DNA of 64,000 nucleotides from Arsukibacterium sp. (lineage in GTDB: Bacteria; Pseudomonadota; Gammaproteobacteria; Enterobacterales; Alteromonadaceae): positions 372,001 through 436,000 of the forward strand of contig NZ_JAGYIM010000019.1 of assembly GCF_018402695.1 (NCBI RefSeq), given 5' to 3'. A program made the translations under genes and the position numbers. The notes under the pieces are model-generated. The model was not told the DNA's origin, did not search any database, and saw only the letters and a program-made list of their open reading frames with translations. Below, piece by piece: positions 45,039 to 54,574 of this stretch; position 1 is the stretch's first letter, and each line of letters opens with the position of its first letter.

Positions 45039-45080
45039 CTTCGCGATATCTCTATTTTCAACTTGACGGTAAGTTGTCTT

Positions 45081-45116
45081 AAAAAAAAAGCGCATCTTAA
45101 CAGATGCGCCTTTTTT
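45081..45116 (-). terminator. Terminator between hupB and ppiD
   Basis: On the minus strand GCGCATCT, a 4-base loop, AGATGCGC, followed by nine T; an A run precedes it. Strong intrinsic terminator. Confidence 0.88.
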
Positions 45117-45152
45117 AATGAAGCCCGGTAACTTACCCGTGCTTTACAGGCC

Positions 45153-45170
45153 GCCCCGGCGCGCCGGGGC
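45153..45170. repeat. 18-bp perfect GC palindrome just after hupB
   Basis: GCCCCGGCGCGCCGGGGC is its own reverse complement. It lies 10 bases beyond the hupB stop and upstream of the intrinsic terminator, so hupB mRNA may end with two hairpins. Confidence 0.6.
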
Positions 45171-45180
45171 CAGCAACCAG

Positions 45181-45453
45181 TTAGTTTACGGCGTCTTTTA
45201 ACGCTTTACCTGGCTTGAAAGAAGGAATTTTCGCAGAAGCGATTTGAATAGTAGCACCGGTTTGTGGGTTACGGCCTGTACGGGCAGCACGCTCACGTAC
45301 GCTGTAAGTACCAAAACCAACCAAAGCTACAGAGTCGCCTTCTTTAAGAGCATCAGTAACAGCGTCAATGAACGCGTCCAGTGCACGACCAGCTGCCGCT
45401 TTTGAGATATCTGCATTAGCAGCAATTTTGTCGATAAGTTGAGACTTGTTCAC
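45181..45453 (-). CDS. hupB: DNA-binding protein HU-beta
   Basis: HU bends and compacts DNA. The 90-residue sequence [66 protein letters not shown] has the HU/IHF dimerisation core and the DNA-binding beta arm with the RNPQTG proline tip. It starts with GTG (45451-45453), as E. coli hupB does, with AAGGGG upstream. It lies downstream of lon and upstream of ppiD, the E. coli order, with its own promoter. Confidence 0.97.
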   Translation of the reverse strand: MNKSQLIDKIAANADISKAAAGRALDAFIDAVTDALKEGDSVALVGFGTYSVRERAARTGRNPQTGATIQIASAKIPSFKPGKALKDAVN

Positions 45454-45522
45454 AATATCATCCCCTTCAATTGTTATTATTTTCTACAACCAGCAGTTAT
45501 TAGCTTTTATAGACTGCGCTTC

Positions 45523-45551
45523 GTTATAACAAGCATCTTGTTGTCTTGCAA
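45523..45551 (-). promoter_or_regulatory. Promoter of hupB
   Basis: Minus strand TTGCAA, 17-base spacer, TATAAC, about 70 bases before the GTG start. Confidence 0.6.
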
Positions 45552-45591
45552 GCAGAAGACGCTTTCCGGCTAACAATTTTCGCTTTAACCG

Positions 45592-45614
45592 CAGCCCTTG
45601 TTCCACAAGGGCTG
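45592..45614. terminator. Hairpin in the lon-hupB intergenic region
   Basis: CAGCCCTTG, a 5-base loop, CAAGGGCTG. A strong 9-bp stem between the lon stop and the hupB promoter, but without a U tract; it may end or stabilise lon mRNA. Confidence 0.45.
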
Positions 45615-45662
45615 GGTCGAAACTGACCATAACTTAGCACAGCCAACGGGAATGAAAAGCCC

Positions 45663-48059
45663 CTAAGCCGGATTTTTTATAGTTTTTTTGCTTTTTGCTG
45701 CATTTTTTGCCGTATTTACTACGTTGACGCGGTCTGTAGGCTCCTGCAAGGCATATTGCAGCACATCTTCAATCCATTTTACCGGCAAAATTTCGATGTC
45801 ACCTTTAACATTATCCGGTATCTCTTTTAGGTCCCGAATGTTGTCATGAGGAATCAGCACACGTTTAATGCCACCACGATGAGCAGCCAGCAGCTTTTCT
45901 TTCAACCCCCCGATTGGTAACACTTCACCACGCAGGGTGATTTCGCCGGTCATTGCCACATCAGCGCGCACAGGATTGCCGGTCAGGCTAGATACCAACG
46001 CGGTTACCATACCAATGCCTGCGCTGGGGCCATCTTTTGGCGTAGCGCCTTCAGGCACGTGAACATGGATATCACGCTTCTCATAAAAGTCTTCGTTAAT
46101 CCGCAATACTTCAGCCCGACTGCGCACTACGGTCATCGCTGCCTGAATGGACTCTTTCATCACATCACCCAGTGAGCCGGTGAACGTCAGCTTACCTTTA
46201 CCGACAACGGAAGCCGCTTCGATAGTGAGCAAATCGCCGCCCACCTCAGTCCACGCCAGGCCTGTTACCTGACCAATTCGGTTACTGTCCTCTGCCTTAC
46301 CATAATCATGGCGCTGCACACCAAGGTAGTCTTCCAGATTGTCGGCGTTAATAACGACTTTCTTAGTGTCAGCGTTTAATAAGATTTCTTTCACTGCTTT
46401 GCGGCATAGTTTAGAGATTTCCCGCTCTAAGCTACGCACCCCGGCTTCCCGGGTGTAGTAGCGAATGATGCCAATAATTGCACTGTCTTCAATACTTAAC
46501 TCATGCGGCTTTAAGCCATTACGACTGATTTGCTTAGCGATTAAATGCTGCTTGGCAATATTCAGCTTTTCATCTTCGGTGTAGCCTGACAGGCGGATAA
46601 CTTCCATCCGATCAAGCAACGCTGCCGGAATGTTCAGGCTGTTCGATGTGGCAAAAAACATCACATCTGACAAATCGTAATCAACTTCGAGATAATGGTC
46701 ACTGAAAGCTGCGTTCTGCTCAGGATCGAGCACTTCCAGCAAGGCCGCCGCCGGATCACCGCGGAAATCTGAAGCCATTTTGTCTATTTCGTCCAGCAGG
46801 AATAACGGATTTCGCACCCCAACCTTGGCCATTTTCTGGATAATTTTACCCGGCATGGACCCAATATATGTACGCCGATGACCGCGAATTTCCGCTTCAT
46901 CACGTACACCACCCAGTGCCATCCGTACATATTTCCGGCCGGTAGCCTTAGCCACCGACTGACCCAGCGACGTTTTACCAACACCCGGCGGACCAACCAG
47001 ACATAAGATAGGTCCTTTCAATTTATTAACTCGTTGCTGCACTGCCAAATATTCGATGATCCGCTCTTTGACCTTCTCCAGACCATAGTGGTCGGCATTC
47101 AGCACTTGCTCGGCAGCAGCCAGATTTTTCTTCACCTTACTACGGGCTTTCCATGGCACTGTCGACAACCAGTCAATGTAACTTCGCACCACGGTTGCTT
47201 CAGCTGACATTGGCGACATCATTTTAAGTTTCTGCAGCTCAGCTTTGGCTTTGTTTGCCACTTCCACCGGCATTTTAGCGTTTTCAATTTTCGCTGCCAG
47301 AGCTTCAAACTCATCGGGTGCATCTTCCAGATCGCCAAGCTCACGCTGAATCGCTTTCATTTGCTCATTCAGGTAATACTCGCGCTGGCTTTTTTCCATT
47401 TGTTTTTTAACCCGGCTGCGGATGCGTCTTTCCACCTGCAAGATGTCGATTTCACTTTCCATCATCGCCATCAGGTATTCCAGACGCTCGGTGACATCAA
47501 CCAGCTCCAGCACCTTCTGTTTATCGTCCACCTTTAACGGCATATGCGCCGCCATGGTATCGGCCAGCCGGGCCGCATCGTCAATACCGCTCAACGCCGT
47601 AAGCACTTCTGGGGGGATTTTTTTATTAAGCTTAATGTAGCCTTCAAATTGATTAATAGCAGAGCGCAAAAATACTTCCTGCTCACTGCTGTCGATATCA
47701 ATAGAAGGGATTAGCTCAACGTGGGCAGCGAAAGCATCTTCGGTTTCAGTGAACTCCGCCAGCCTGGCGCGTTTTGAGCCTTCAACCAACACCTTAACCG
47801 TCCCGTCAGGGAGCTTCAGTAATTGCAAAATGGTGGCGACGGTACCAATCTGGTATAAATCGTCAGCACTCGGGTCATCCAGAGTGGCGTCTTTCTGCGC
47901 CACCAGGAAAATCTGTTTGTCGTTGTCCATCGCCGCATCTAAACATTTTATAGATTTAGCCCGACCAACAAACAGTGGGATCACCATGTGGGGGTAAACG
48001 ACGACGTCACGCAACGCCAATACCGGCATATGCAAACGTTCAGTTTGTTCTACTGTCAT
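45663..48059 (-). CDS. lon: ATP-dependent protease Lon
   Basis: Lon degrades misfolded and regulatory proteins. The 798-residue protein has the N-terminal substrate domain ([27 protein letters not shown]), the AAA+ module (Walker [11 protein letters not shown]; the [29 protein letters not shown] segment; FLLDEIDKM) and the C-terminal serine-lysine protease domain ([15 protein letters not shown] with the catalytic Ser, then a conserved Lys in [17 protein letters not shown]). Downstream of clpX with a terminator between, and with its own heat-shock-type promoter. Confidence 0.98.
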   Translation of the reverse strand: MTVEQTERLHMPVLALRDVVVYPHMVIPLFVGRAKSIKCLDAAMDNDKQIFLVAQKDATLDDPSADDLYQIGTVATILQLLKLPDGTVKVLVEGSKRARLAEFTETEDAFAAHVELIPSIDIDSSEQEVFLRSAINQFEGYIKLNKKIPPEVLTALSGIDDAARLADTMAAHMPLKVDDKQKVLELVDVTERLEYLMAMMESEIDILQVERRIRSRVKKQMEKSQREYYLNEQMKAIQRELGDLEDAPDEFEALAAKIENAKMPVEVANKAKAELQKLKMMSPMSAEATVVRSYIDWLSTVPWKARSKVKKNLAAAEQVLNADHYGLEKVKERIIEYLAVQQRVNKLKGPILCLVGPPGVGKTSLGQSVAKATGRKYVRMALGGVRDEAEIRGHRRTYIGSMPGKIIQKMAKVGVRNPLFLLDEIDKMASDFRGDPAAALLEVLDPEQNAAFSDHYLEVDYDLSDVMFFATSNSLNIPAALLDRMEVIRLSGYTEDEKLNIAKQHLIAKQISRNGLKPHELSIEDSAIIGIIRYYTREAGVRSLEREISKLCRKAVKEILLNADTKKVVINADNLEDYLGVQRHDYGKAEDSNRIGQVTGLAWTEVGGDLLTIEAASVVGKGKLTFTGSLGDVMKESIQAAMTVVRSRAEVLRINEDFYEKRDIHVHVPEGATPKDGPSAGIGMVTALVSSLTGNPVRADVAMTGEITLRGEVLPIGGLKEKLLAAHRGGIKRVLIPHDNIRDLKEIPDNVKGDIEILPVKWIEDVLQYALQEPTDRVNVVNTAKNAAKSKKTIKNPA

Positions 48060-48104
48060 TGATTATCTCTCGAATTAATACTGCGGGCGACACCTGATAG
48101 CCAG

Positions 48105-48133
48105 TATATGGGGTTAAATTGGCAAACTTCAAT
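48105..48133 (-). promoter_or_regulatory. Sigma-32 heat-shock promoter of lon
   Basis: Minus strand ATTGAAG, a 13-base spacer, CCCCATATA, against the sigma-32 pattern CTTGAAA-N13-15-CCCCATNTA. The CCCCATATACTG element is the same as in the E. coli lon promoter as I recall it. It lies 46 bases before the ATG. Confidence 0.78.
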
Positions 48134-48143
48134 TGTGAAAACA

Positions 48144-48170
48144 AAAAAGGAGCTGAATCAGCTCCTTTTT
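48144..48170 (-). terminator. Terminator of clpX
   Basis: GGAGCTG, a 3-base loop, CAGCTCC, flanked by A5 and T5-T6 runs, directly after the clpX stop. Confidence 0.88.
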
Positions 48171-48171
48171 G

Positions 48172-49452
48172 TCAGTGTGACTGCGCCACTTCCGGCTCGC
48201 TGTTCTCATATATCAATATGGGCTGTGTCTCGCCCCGGATCACAGTTTCATCAATAACCACTTTACTGACGTCATCCATTGAGGGTAACTCGTACATGGT
48301 ATCGAGTAACACACCTTCAACAATTGACCGTAAGCCCCTGGCACCGGTTTTGCGCTCCATTGCCTTCTGGCCAATCGCTTTTAATGCGTCATCCCGGAAT
48401 TCCAGCTCAACATTTTCCATTTTAAATAAGGCGGCAAATTGTTTTACCAACGCATTCTTAGGCTGACTAAGAATTTGCACCAGCGCGTCTAAATCGAGTT
48501 CAGTCAGGGTAGCGACAACCGGTAGCCGGCCGATAAATTCCGGAATTAAACCATACTTCACCAAATCTTCCGGCTCAACATCGCGGAATGACTCACTCAG
48601 ACTGCGGGTACTTTCCTTGCTCTTCACCGTTGCGCCAAAACCTATGCCCGCACCTTTAGCACTGCGCTGTTCAATCACTTTATCGAGACCGGCGAAGGCG
48701 CCGCCACAAATAAACAGAATTTTAGAGGTATCTACCTGCAAAAACTCCTGCTGCGGATGCTTACGTCCCCCTTGCGGTGGCACGGAGGCAATAGTGCCCT
48801 CAATCAGTTTCAATAATGCCTGCTGTACGCCCTCACCTGATACGTCACGGGTAATAGAGGGGTTATCAGATTTACGCGAAATTTTGTCAATTTCATCAAT
48901 ATAGACGATACCGCGCTGGGCTTTTTCGACGTCGTAATCACATTTTTGCAGCAGTTTCTGAATAATGTTTTCGACATCTTCACCGACATAACCGGCTTCG
49001 GTCAGAGTGGTTGCATCGGCCATGGTAAAAGGCACGTCCAATAACCGCGCTAACGTTTCTGCCAACAGCGTTTTACCACTACCGGTCGGGCCAATTAACA
49101 AAATATTACTTTTGCTAAGCTCCACTTCCTGCTTGTGCTGCGCACTGCGTAAGCGCTTGTAGTGGTTATATACCGCCACCGCCAGTACTTTCTTCGCATG
49201 CTCCTGGCCAATAACGTAGTCATCAAGGTGGGCGCGAATTTCCCGCGGTGTCGGCAAGGTGTCAGACTCGCGCTTGGGCGAAATATCTTTAATTTCTTCA
49301 CGGATAATGTCGTTGCATAAATCAACGCATTCATCACAAATATAAACTTGTGGGCCTGCGATCAACTTACGCACTTCATGCTGTGATTTGCCACAAAACG
49401 AGCAATACAATAACTTGCCGCTTTTATCGCCGTCAGTGCGGTGATCAGACAT
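48172..49452 (-). CDS. clpX: ATP-dependent Clp protease ATP-binding subunit ClpX
   Basis: ClpX unfolds substrates and feeds them to ClpP. I use ATG 49452 ([24 protein letters not shown]), the family start; 426 residues. The N-terminal zinc-binding domain has Cys17, Cys20, Cys39 and Cys42. Then [16 protein letters not shown] (Walker A), the pore-loop region [24 protein letters not shown] (Walker B), the IGF loop that docks on ClpP (KGAGIGFGA) and [10 protein letters not shown] (sensor 2). It lies 55 bases after clpP and ends at a strong terminator before lon. Confidence 0.98.
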   Translation of the reverse strand: MSDHRTDGDKSGKLLYCSFCGKSQHEVRKLIAGPQVYICDECVDLCNDIIREEIKDISPKRESDTLPTPREIRAHLDDYVIGQEHAKKVLAVAVYNHYKRLRSAQHKQEVELSKSNILLIGPTGSGKTLLAETLARLLDVPFTMADATTLTEAGYVGEDVENIIQKLLQKCDYDVEKAQRGIVYIDEIDKISRKSDNPSITRDVSGEGVQQALLKLIEGTIASVPPQGGRKHPQQEFLQVDTSKILFICGGAFAGLDKVIEQRSAKGAGIGFGATVKSKESTRSLSESFRDVEPEDLVKYGLIPEFIGRLPVVATLTELDLDALVQILSQPKNALVKQFAALFKMENVELEFRDDALKAIGQKAMERKTGARGLRSIVEGVLLDTMYELPSMDDVSKVVIDETVIRGETQPILIYENSEPEVAQSH

Positions 49453-49507
49453 GTAACTACCTCTTATTACGTCGCTGGTGACCGCAACAATGGTCACCCT
49501 GCTTTAA

Positions 49508-50131
49508 TTACTTCGCTTCTCTTTTACTCAATATGGTATCAATCAGACCATAATCCAAGGCCTGCTGCGCACTTAAGAAACGGTCACGTTCAGTATCATT
49601 AACAATTTCTTCGTACGTTTTACCGGTATGATCAGCCATAAGGCGGTTTAACTTTTCTTTTATGCCGAGGATTTCGCGGGCATGTATTTCAAAATCAGTT
49701 GCCTGGCCCTGAAACCCGCCTAACGGCTGATGGATCATCACTCTGGCGTTCGGTAAACAATAGCGCTTGCCTTTGGTTCCGCCTGATAACAAAAATGCCC
49801 CCATACTGGCTGCCTGGCCAACGCACACCGTAGCGATATCAGGTTTAATATAGCGCATAGTGTCGTAAATTGATAAGCCCGCTGTAACAGAACCACCTGG
49901 CGAGTTGATATATATGTAGATATCTTTTTCCGGATTTTCCGATTCAAGAAACAACAACTGGGCCACGATCAGGTTAGCCATGTGATCTTCAACCTGACCG
50001 GTTAAGAAAATTACCCGCTCTTTTAACAACCGGGAAAAAATGTCATAAGAGCGTTCACCTTTGGCGGTTTGCTCAACAACCATAGGTACTAAAGCGTTCA
50101 TGATGTCAGTCATATCGCGTGACATTGGCAT
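49508..50131 (-). CDS. clpP: ATP-dependent Clp protease proteolytic subunit ClpP
   Basis: The serine protease core of the ClpXP machine. The 207-residue protein has the catalytic Ser109 (GQAASMGAF), His134 (MIHQPLGG) and Asp179 (NDTERDRF), and [16 protein letters not shown]. The N-terminal residues before about 15 are likely a propeptide, as in E. coli. Upstream, between tig and clpP, are the tig terminator and a 14-bp direct repeat. Confidence 0.98.
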   Translation of the reverse strand: MPMSRDMTDIMNALVPMVVEQTAKGERSYDIFSRLLKERVIFLTGQVEDHMANLIVAQLLFLESENPEKDIYIYINSPGGSVTAGLSIYDTMRYIKPDIATVCVGQAASMGAFLLSGGTKGKRYCLPNARVMIHQPLGGFQGQATDFEIHAREILGIKEKLNRLMADHTGKTYEEIVNDTERDRFLSAQQALDYGLIDTILSKREAK

Positions 50132-50167
50132 AAATGGGTTCCCTTAAAATAAACACGGTATCGTTTT

Positions 50168-50200
50168 GCCGGAAAATAAAAGCGCGGCCGGAAAATAAAA
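50168..50200. repeat. 14-bp direct repeat in the clpP leader
   Basis: GCCGGAAAATAAAA occurs at 50168-50181 and 50187-50200, a 19-base period. The right copy touches the tig terminator. Function unknown. Confidence 0.6.
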
Positions 50201-50226
50201 TGGCCCGAACTACTGTTCGAGCCATT
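50199..50226 (-). terminator. Terminator of tig
   Basis: Minus strand AATGGC-T-CGAAC, loop of 4, GTTCG-G-GCCATT, then TTATTTT. One internal mismatch; AT-rich tail. Confidence 0.7.
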
Positions 50227-50254
50227 AAAACCGTCATACCACGATAAGTCAATC

Positions 50255-51565
50255 TTAGTTAGTGGCTTGCGGGTTCATTATCTCGTCAAAGGCAGCAGCT
50301 TGTTCATTGACCTTGGCTTTCGCCAGAATTAATTCAATTGCCTGCTCTTCTAACGCAACATTGCGCATGCTTTGCATTAATTCATTATTGCTATGGTAAT
50401 ACTGCACCACTTCAGCCGGATCTTCATACGCTGATGCGACGTTAGCGATCAATTCTTCGACTTTGGCATTATCTACTTTCAGCTCATTGGTTTTAATAAC
50501 TTCGCCCAGTAACAAACCTACTTTTACCCGGTCTTTTGCCTGTTCTTCAAACAAAGAAGCCGGTAACTCAGGTAATTGCTTAGGATCAACATTGTTACCA
50601 AAACGCTGTAACGCTTGCTTGCGCAATACTTCAACTTCACCGCCAATTAACGACTGTGGTACTTCCACTTCGTTATTTGCCAGCAAGCCTTTAATTACCT
50701 GCTCTTTTACTTTGCCTTTAATGGTTTGCTTCAGCTCACGCTCCATGTTTTTCCGCACCTCAGTTTTAAGCGCATCAACACTGGCTTCAGCTAAACCAAA
50801 CAGGGTAGCAAACTCGTCATTTAATTCCGGTAACACCTGCTCTTCTACAGTATTCACCGTTACCGCAAAGCTAGCCGCTTTACCTTTCAGGTTTTCAGCA
50901 TGGTAATCTTCCGGGAAAGTAACGTCGACAGTTGCTTTCTGGCCGGCCTTCTTGCCGATTACGCCATCTTCAAAGCCTGGGATCATCCGGCCCGCGCCTA
51001 ATTCCAGCTGGAAATCACTGGCTTTACCGCCTTCGAACTCTTCACCATCAATAGATCCGACAAAGTCCATCGTCACCCGGTCGCCTGTGGCAGCAGCGCC
51101 TTTCTTAGCCTGCCATTTGGCATGTTGTTTGCGCAATGTTTCCAGCATTTTTGCCAGATCTTCGTCGCTGATCTCAACAACGGGTTTATTGACTTCAATT
51201 TTATCGAGGTTCGCTACTGTTACTTCCGGATACACTTCGAAGGTTGCCGCGAACTCTAAATCTTTGCCAGCGGCTAAGGTACCAGGCGCGAAAGTAGGCG
51301 CCCCAGCAGGTGTTAATTTGTTCTCAATAACAGCTTCGTAAAATGAACGTTGCATTTGCTCTGATGCCACTTCCTGCAACACGGCTTGGCCGAAACGTTT
51401 CTGAATGATTGATACCGGCGCTTTACCCGGACGGAAACCATCGATACGCTGACGCTTGGCCAGATCACGTAAACGGTTTTTTACTTCTGAATCAATTTTG
51501 TCAGCCGGTACAGTAATAGTTAAACGGCGTTCTAAACCCTGGGTGGTTTCCACAGAAACTTGCAT
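50255..51565 (-). CDS. tig: Trigger factor
   Basis: Trigger factor is the ribosome-bound chaperone and prolyl isomerase. The 436-residue protein has the ribosome-binding GFRPGKAP loop (about 44-51) in the N-terminal domain, an FKBP domain (about 150-245; [44 protein letters not shown]), and the long helical C-terminal arms. It starts the tig-clpP-clpX-lon series, with GAGG seven bases before the ATG. Confidence 0.97.
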   Translation of the reverse strand: MQVSVETTQGLERRLTITVPADKIDSEVKNRLRDLAKRQRIDGFRPGKAPVSIIQKRFGQAVLQEVASEQMQRSFYEAVIENKLTPAGAPTFAPGTLAAGKDLEFAATFEVYPEVTVANLDKIEVNKPVVEISDEDLAKMLETLRKQHAKWQAKKGAAATGDRVTMDFVGSIDGEEFEGGKASDFQLELGAGRMIPGFEDGVIGKKAGQKATVDVTFPEDYHAENLKGKAASFAVTVNTVEEQVLPELNDEFATLFGLAEASVDALKTEVRKNMERELKQTIKGKVKEQVIKGLLANNEVEVPQSLIGGEVEVLRKQALQRFGNNVDPKQLPELPASLFEEQAKDRVKVGLLLGEVIKTNELKVDNAKVEELIANVASAYEDPAEVVQYYHSNNELMQSMRNVALEEQAIELILAKAKVNEQAAAFDEIMNPQATN

Positions 51566-51672
51566 CTTGCTACCTCGAAATCAAAATCAGGCGTCTGAAT
51601 TACGCCGTGCTTGTATGGTCTGGACTCGAAAAACTTAAGCTGAACCTGACCTGTTATAAAATTGGACGCGGC

Positions 51673-51701
51673 ATTATAGCGGGCTAAATCTCCATAGTCG
51701 A
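51673..51701 (-). promoter_or_regulatory. Promoter of tig
   Basis: Minus strand TCGACT, 17-base spacer, TATAAT (perfect), about 108 bases before the ATG. Confidence 0.65.
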
Positions 51702-51739
51702 GCCTTTAGCCCTGCTTGTTTTCACCGTTTATCTTGACA

Positions 51740-51780
51740 AAAAATAAAAAACAGACTTAACCCTGTAAAGCTAAGCCTGT
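51740..51780 (-). terminator. Terminator of proBA
   Basis: Minus strand ACAGGCTTA, a 12-base loop, TAAGTCTGT (one mismatch), followed by TTTTTATTTTTT. It lies 69 bases beyond the proA stop. Confidence 0.8.
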
Positions 51781-51848
51781 TCAATAAGTTAGCTGGCTAC
51801 TTACGATATAACTCAGCCAGTTTTGTCAACGGTAAGCAACTAACATTA

Positions 51849-53102
51849 TCAGTTACGGATCTGGCCGTTGCCGGTTACTACATATTTCTCTGTGGTCAGC
51901 GCTTCCAGTCCCATTGGGCCATAGGCATGCAGCTTGCTGGTTGATATGCCAATTTCAGCTCCTAAACCCAACTCGCCACCATCGGAGAAGCGTGATGACG
52001 TATTGTGCATTACTACCGCTGTATCTACTGTCCTAATAAAACGATCGGCATTGGCTTGGTCAGCGGTGCAGATAACTTCGGTATGCTGGCTGCCAAACCG
52101 GTCAATATGATCAATCGCTTCATCCATATCCGCCACGAGCCTGATAGCGATTTCAGGAGCCAGATATTCCTGGCCAAATTCATCATCAGCTATTGGCGAG
52201 GCACCACTGAAGTAGCTGATACTTTGGTTACAGGCATGCACTTTCACCTGATGTTCGGCCAATGCTTTGGCTACCATCGGCAAAAAATCTGCTGCCTGAT
52301 GCTTATTAACCAACAGGCCTTCCAGCGCATTACAAACGCCAGGCCGCTGCACCTTACCGTTTATCAGTAAATTCAGCGCCATCGTTAAATCGGCTGTCTG
52401 GTCAACGTACAGATGGCAAACCCCTTTAAAGTGCTGAATAACCGGAATGCGGCTATGTTCTGTCACAAAACGAATAAGACCTTCACCACCGCGTGGAATA
52501 ACCAGGTCAACAAACTGGTCTTGCTTTAACAAAGCCAGCAATAAATCCCGGTCCGGATCTGGCACTATGGTAATAACTTCTTCTGGTAAATCGTGGTCGC
52601 GCAACGCCTGGCGCATGGCAGTGGCTATTGCCAGACTGGTATTAATCGCTTCCCGGCCACAGCGTAAAATAACGGCATTGCCAGACTTAAAACATAGTGC
52701 ACCGGCGTCAGCTGTCACATTGGGCCTTGCTTCATAGATCATGCAAATCACGCCAAGCGGGATCCGGGTTTTTGCGATATTTATTCCGTTTGGACGCTGC
52801 TCGATCTGCCGCGTTAAACCAACCGGGTCCGGTAACTGAATAATTTGCTCAATCGCCTGGGCCATGGCTTCAATCCGCTCGGGATTAAGAGTAAGCCGGT
52901 CGATCATCGCCGGGCTGGTACCATTGCTACCAGCCTGCGCGACTTCGTCTTTGTTAGCCGCAATAATAGCCCCTGTGGCTTCACGAATGCGGTTAGCAAA
53001 GCTTTGTAATACGAAGTTTTTTTGTTCTGTAGATAATACAGCAACAGCTTTGGCAGCTTTGGCTGCCTGGGCAGCCAGCGTGGCTGCAACATCAGAAATC
53101 AT
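51849..53102 (-). CDS. proA: Gamma-glutamyl phosphate reductase
   Basis: ProA reduces gamma-glutamyl phosphate to glutamate semialdehyde, the second proline step. An aldehyde-dehydrogenase-fold protein of 417 residues: IPLGVICMIYEARPNVTADAGALCFKSGNAVILRCG, DLVIPRGGEGLIRFV, the catalytic cysteine in KVQRPGVCNALEGLLVN, and NTSSRFSDGGELGLGAEIGISTSKLHAYGPMGLEALT. The start overlaps the proB stop by four bases, so the two enzymes, which act on an unstable intermediate, are made together. Confidence 0.97.
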   Translation of the reverse strand: MISDVAATLAAQAAKAAKAVAVLSTEQKNFVLQSFANRIREATGAIIAANKDEVAQAGSNGTSPAMIDRLTLNPERIEAMAQAIEQIIQLPDPVGLTRQIEQRPNGINIAKTRIPLGVICMIYEARPNVTADAGALCFKSGNAVILRCGREAINTSLAIATAMRQALRDHDLPEEVITIVPDPDRDLLLALLKQDQFVDLVIPRGGEGLIRFVTEHSRIPVIQHFKGVCHLYVDQTADLTMALNLLINGKVQRPGVCNALEGLLVNKHQAADFLPMVAKALAEHQVKVHACNQSISYFSGASPIADDEFGQEYLAPEIAIRLVADMDEAIDHIDRFGSQHTEVICTADQANADRFIRTVDTAVVMHNTSSRFSDGGELGLGAEIGISTSKLHAYGPMGLEALTTEKYVVTGNGQIRN

Positions 53103-54220
53103 AATTTCTCCAATAACATCATTTCACTACGGTGGATTACAGCATCACTGCCAGCCGGGCAATAACCCAGACATTTTGGAATGTCCCGGCTTTGCTGGCC
53201 TTTAATCGAAAATAACTCCGTAGCACTGAAGCGGCTAACGCCCTTGGCGATTCGACGTGTGCCTTTGGCACAGCGAATAATGACCGCGTCGCCTGAATCA
53301 AACTCACCCTTTATCTGAACTATGCCACTGCTTAACAAAGATGCACCATGCTGACTCAAAGCTTCAATACAGCCATCATCAACCCAGATTTCACCTTTGG
53401 CCCGCAACGTGTGGCGTACCCAATGTTTTTTAGCCGGTAACGGTTTGTGCTGGCCAAAGAATACCGTGCCAGGATTCTCACCCGCTAAAAGACACTCAAA
53501 TGTAGCCTGCTGATGGCCATCCACAATCAGGGTATCGATGCCCTGAGCGGTCGCCTTTTCAGCTGCTTCAACTTTAGTACGCATACCGCCTGTGCCTACT
53601 GCCGATGCGGCACCGCCAGCAAGACTGTAAATTGCCGCGTCAATCTTACTAACTTCCGGGATCAGCGTCGCCATCGGGTCTTTACTTGGATCAGCGGTAT
53701 ATAAGCCTTTCACGTCTGAACAAATAATCAGGGCATCGGCATTAACCACCGTCGCGACCATCGCTGCCAGATTGTCATTATCGCCGACTTTAAGTTCATC
53801 AGTGGCAATAGTATCGTTCTCGTTAACGATCGGCAGCACCTGATGGTCAAGCAACCGTCTTAACGTGTTTTGGATATTAACGTGACGCACCCGGTCACTT
53901 AAGTCGCCGTGTGTCAGAAGAACCTGCGCACAGGGAAAATCAAAACAATTTGTCCAGAAGTTCATCATCTGGTTTTGCCCCACCGCTGCCATAGCGCGTT
54001 TCAACGCAATTGGCACCCGTTGATGCGAAAAATTAAAGTGATGACGGCCTGCCGCTACACTACCAGAAGACACTAAGATAACTTCGCGACCTTGTTGTCT
54101 GCATTGGTGGATAAATTCAGCGATTGGACGTAAATACTGTTCGCTACATCCTTCGTTATCTGGCGCAATCAGGGCACTGCCCACCTTCAATACGACCCGA
54201 CGCCAGCTTGGGTTTATCAT
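53099..54220 (-). CDS. proB: Glutamate 5-kinase
   Basis: ProB phosphorylates glutamate, the committed and proline-inhibited step. I start at ATG 54220 (MINPSWRRVVLKVGSALIAPDN), which has GGAGGAG just upstream; the frame stays open for 48 codons more without family similarity. The amino-acid-kinase domain has VLVSSGSVAAGRHHF-type and NENDTIATDELKVGDNDNLAAMVA, AGGAASAVGTGGMRTKVEAAEKAT motifs, followed by a PUA domain (about 275-355). 373 residues. First gene of proBA. Confidence 0.95.
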   Translation of the reverse strand: MINPSWRRVVLKVGSALIAPDNEGCSEQYLRPIAEFIHQCRQQGREVILVSSGSVAAGRHHFNFSHQRVPIALKRAMAAVGQNQMMNFWTNCFDFPCAQVLLTHGDLSDRVRHVNIQNTLRRLLDHQVLPIVNENDTIATDELKVGDNDNLAAMVATVVNADALIICSDVKGLYTADPSKDPMATLIPEVSKIDAAIYSLAGGAASAVGTGGMRTKVEAAEKATAQGIDTLIVDGHQQATFECLLAGENPGTVFFGQHKPLPAKKHWVRHTLRAKGEIWVDDGCIEALSQHGASLLSSGIVQIKGEFDSGDAVIIRCAKGTRRIAKGVSRFSATELFSIKGQQSRDIPKCLGYCPAGSDAVIHRSEMMLLEKL

Positions 54221-54574
54221 AACTCCTCCGTTATTTTGACCGCCGGCAGTATAGCAAAAAGGCCACCCTGGTACCACCGCTGCTATAGCAGGAGAAGTGG
54301 TTTTACAACAGAAATAAGCATTAATATTCATTAATTTAGCATTAAAAATGCCAAATGCAGCCAAGCTTCTGGTTACTTTTCAACCAGTAAAACTGTAATT
54401 AAATTACAGTTTTAGCCAATATCTTTTAGGTTTATACAGCAACACCAATGAGTGCATAACGCAACCCATTATAGATTTGATGAATACTTGATATAAGCGA
54501 GATAATATTAAGAAATGAAGAAATTCAAGCAGAAAAACACCCAAAAGGTGCCTGAATTAAAACTTCAGGGAGAA
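54221..54574. other. Gene-free region between proB and the tRNA array
   Basis: 354 bases, AT-rich. It contains a -10-like TATACT for proB on the minus strand (54248-54253), two hairpins at the end of the tRNA operon (the second annotated separately), and otherwise nothing I recognise. A partial copy of the repeat linker (ACTTCAGGGAGAA) occupies 54562-54574 next to the array. Confidence 0.6.
54389..54413 (-). terminator. Hairpin likely ending the tRNA operon
   Basis: AAAACTGTAAT, a 3-base loop, ATTACAGTTTT: an 11-bp perfect stem with a T run on the minus strand. A smaller hairpin (TGGTT/AACCA, 54370-54386) follows. It lies about 160 bases past the last repeat. Confidence 0.55.

Noticed and set aside
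45039-45095. Upstream extension of ppiD
   Set aside because: It would begin inside the hupB terminator; ATG 45038 gives the conserved MLEKIREGSQG start.
54221-54364. 48-codon upstream extension of proB
   Set aside because: The peptide has no family similarity, and the ATG at 54220 has an excellent GGAGGAG site and the correct ProB N terminus.
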